Part shown: positions 36,722 to 37,396 of the stretch, one piece after another
How the letters are laid out: each line of letters starts with the position of its first letter
Numbering within the stretch: the stretch's first letter is position 1
Source: a virus
DNA: 37,396 bases
Strand: one strand, 5' to 3'
Virus record (IMG/VR): IMGVR_UViG_3300042542_002303
Location: 1 to 37,396 of that record
Position numbers and translations under genes: made by a program
Notes under the pieces: model-generated
Databases searched by the model: none
The model's input: the letters and a program-made list of their open reading frames with translations, nothing else
What the model was told of the DNA's origin: nothing

Positions 36722-37396
36722 CGTGAAATCCTCATGAAGCGCGGGCCTTGTGAACCCGGCGTCGGAATCTCCGGTGTGACCTCGTCCTGCGAACGGGTGA
36801 TCAGGTCGATACGGTCGTATGTGGTCTGCTTGATCTGCTCGTAGCTGGCCTCAAGCCGCGACACGAATTCCGATGGGGCGGCTGGCCACTGGCGGGCGAG
36901 GTGGACCACCGTGGCGGCAGCATGCATCGGCACAAGCACGTCATCGGTGAGCACGTCTTCGTCGAGGATGCCACGCGCCGCAAGCGCCGGGACAAGCACC
37001 ATCCGCCACGATGCTTGGATGGCTTCTTCAAGGGTGAGGTCGCTTGACGACGCAATCTGACGGACGACGGGATAGGACTGCGTCAGCTCTGTCGGTGACA
37101 GCGCAATCGACGTGATGCGCCTGACAACGCGGAACGACTCGTCCCATTCACGGACAACGCCGTCGACGGTGGCCCGGAAGAGCACATAGCCCGCGCCGGG
37201 CTCGATGGTCTGTGCTGCCGTCAGGGCCACAGACACAGCCAGACCGCTCACAGTCGACGCATGGCCAAGGTCGCAGGGCAGGGGCTCGGCAAGCCACAGA
37301 GTCGACAGGGTGCCACTACGGGCCGCGACAACCACCACCGGGCGGGCGCTGGACGAATCGGTAACGAGATAGCGCCGGCCGGCGACGATGGCGACC
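36718..37396 (-). CDS. Neck / head-tail connector-like protein, C-terminal part (gene crosses the join)
   Basis: Continuation of the gene that starts at 354; together 301 aa. This part has beta strands around residues 90-160 (RPVVVVAARSGTLSTLWLAE; GAGYVLFRATVDGVVREW) and a helical C-terminal domain (DLTLEEAIQASWRMVLVPALA, VPMHAAATVVHLARQW, RLEASYEQIKQTTYDRI) resembling helical head-tail adaptor proteins. An internal start at 37338 is possible but has no advantage once the circle is closed. It overlaps the tail terminator gene by 4 bp. Confidence 0.82.
   Translation of the reverse strand, partial: VAIVAGRRYLVTDSSSARPVVVVAARSGTLSTLWLAEPLPCDLGHASTVSGLAVSVALTAAQTIEPGAGYVLFRATVDGVVREWDESFRVVRRITSIALSPTELTQSYPVVRQIASSSDLTLEEAIQASWRMVLVPALAARGILDEDVLTDDVLVPMHAAATVVHLARQWPAAPSEFVSRLEASYEQIKQTTYDRIDLITRSQDEVTPEIPTPGSQGPRFMRISR
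37270..37396. repeat. Terminal direct repeat (circular assembly overlap), right copy
   Basis: Exact copy of bases 1-127. Removing either copy gives the 37,269-bp unit genome. The join falls in the neck-protein gene, whose start codon is at 354 and whose stop is at 36718. Confidence 0.93.

Overview
The window is a complete, circularly closed tailed-phage (siphovirus-like Caudoviricetes) genome. Its first 127 bases are identical to its last 127 (1-127 = 37270-37396), so the unit length is 37,269 bp and one gene runs across the join. An overlap of exactly 127 is what a k=127 assembler leaves on a circular contig. The DNA is GC-rich, densely packed, and most adjacent genes overlap by 4 bp (ATGA or GTGA). 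I see no integrase, tRNA, insertion sequence or CRISPR array, so the phage is probably virulent. The host cannot be named from the sequence. Start codons use GGAGG-type ribosome sites, but a few promoters place the predicted transcript start almost on the start codon, which suggests a host tolerant of leaderless mRNA.

Layout. (1) Packaging and connector, minus strand, 5297 down to 468: a terminase small-subunit candidate, TerL, portal, MuF-like minor head protein and a gp10/gpG-like completion protein, ending in a terminator. (2) Neck and tail, minus strand, from 354 through the join (37396) down to 23457: neck protein, tail terminator, tail tube, accessory virion proteins (one built of twelve 21-residue repeats), tail assembly chaperones G/GT with a GGGAAAA -1 frameshift site, tape measure, a distal-tail protein with an inserted carbohydrate-binding-like module, a hub-like protein and two related distal tail proteins. 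(3) Capsid and lysis, minus strand, 23386 down to 17214: scaffold, major capsid, small virion proteins, metallophosphoesterase, membrane protein, a patatin-like phospholipase, a holin/spanin-like protein, small proteins and a C39-like cysteine peptidase that is probably the endolysin. (4) Replication, minus strand, 10673 down to 5450: SF2 helicase, primase-polymerase/DUF3987 helicase, a free-standing winged-helix protein related to the primase C-terminus, and a 59-aa gene with its own promoter and terminator. (5) Recombination and modification, plus strand, 10748 to 17224: a Sak4-like RecA-fold ATPase, a DUF669-type ssDNA-binding protein, an XRE regulator, a RusA-like resolvase, a DEDD exonuclease, a C5-cytosine methyltransferase gene fully open in a second frame, an N6-adenine methyltransferase and many small coupled genes.

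Control. Early units diverge from 10674-10747, around a 21-bp palindrome. A GTGCTTGAC-containing -35 region recurs at 5664 (minus), 10696 (plus) and 13591 (plus). Modules 2 and 3 each start at copies of a 16-bp palindrome, CTGCA-N6-TGCAG, whose centre carries a -10-like sequence; this is a candidate phage-specific late promoter or operator. The most notable items are the patatin phospholipase in the lysis block, the doubly open methyltransferase gene, the late palindromes, the chaperone frameshift, and the displacement of the capsid genes to a position downstream of the tail genes.
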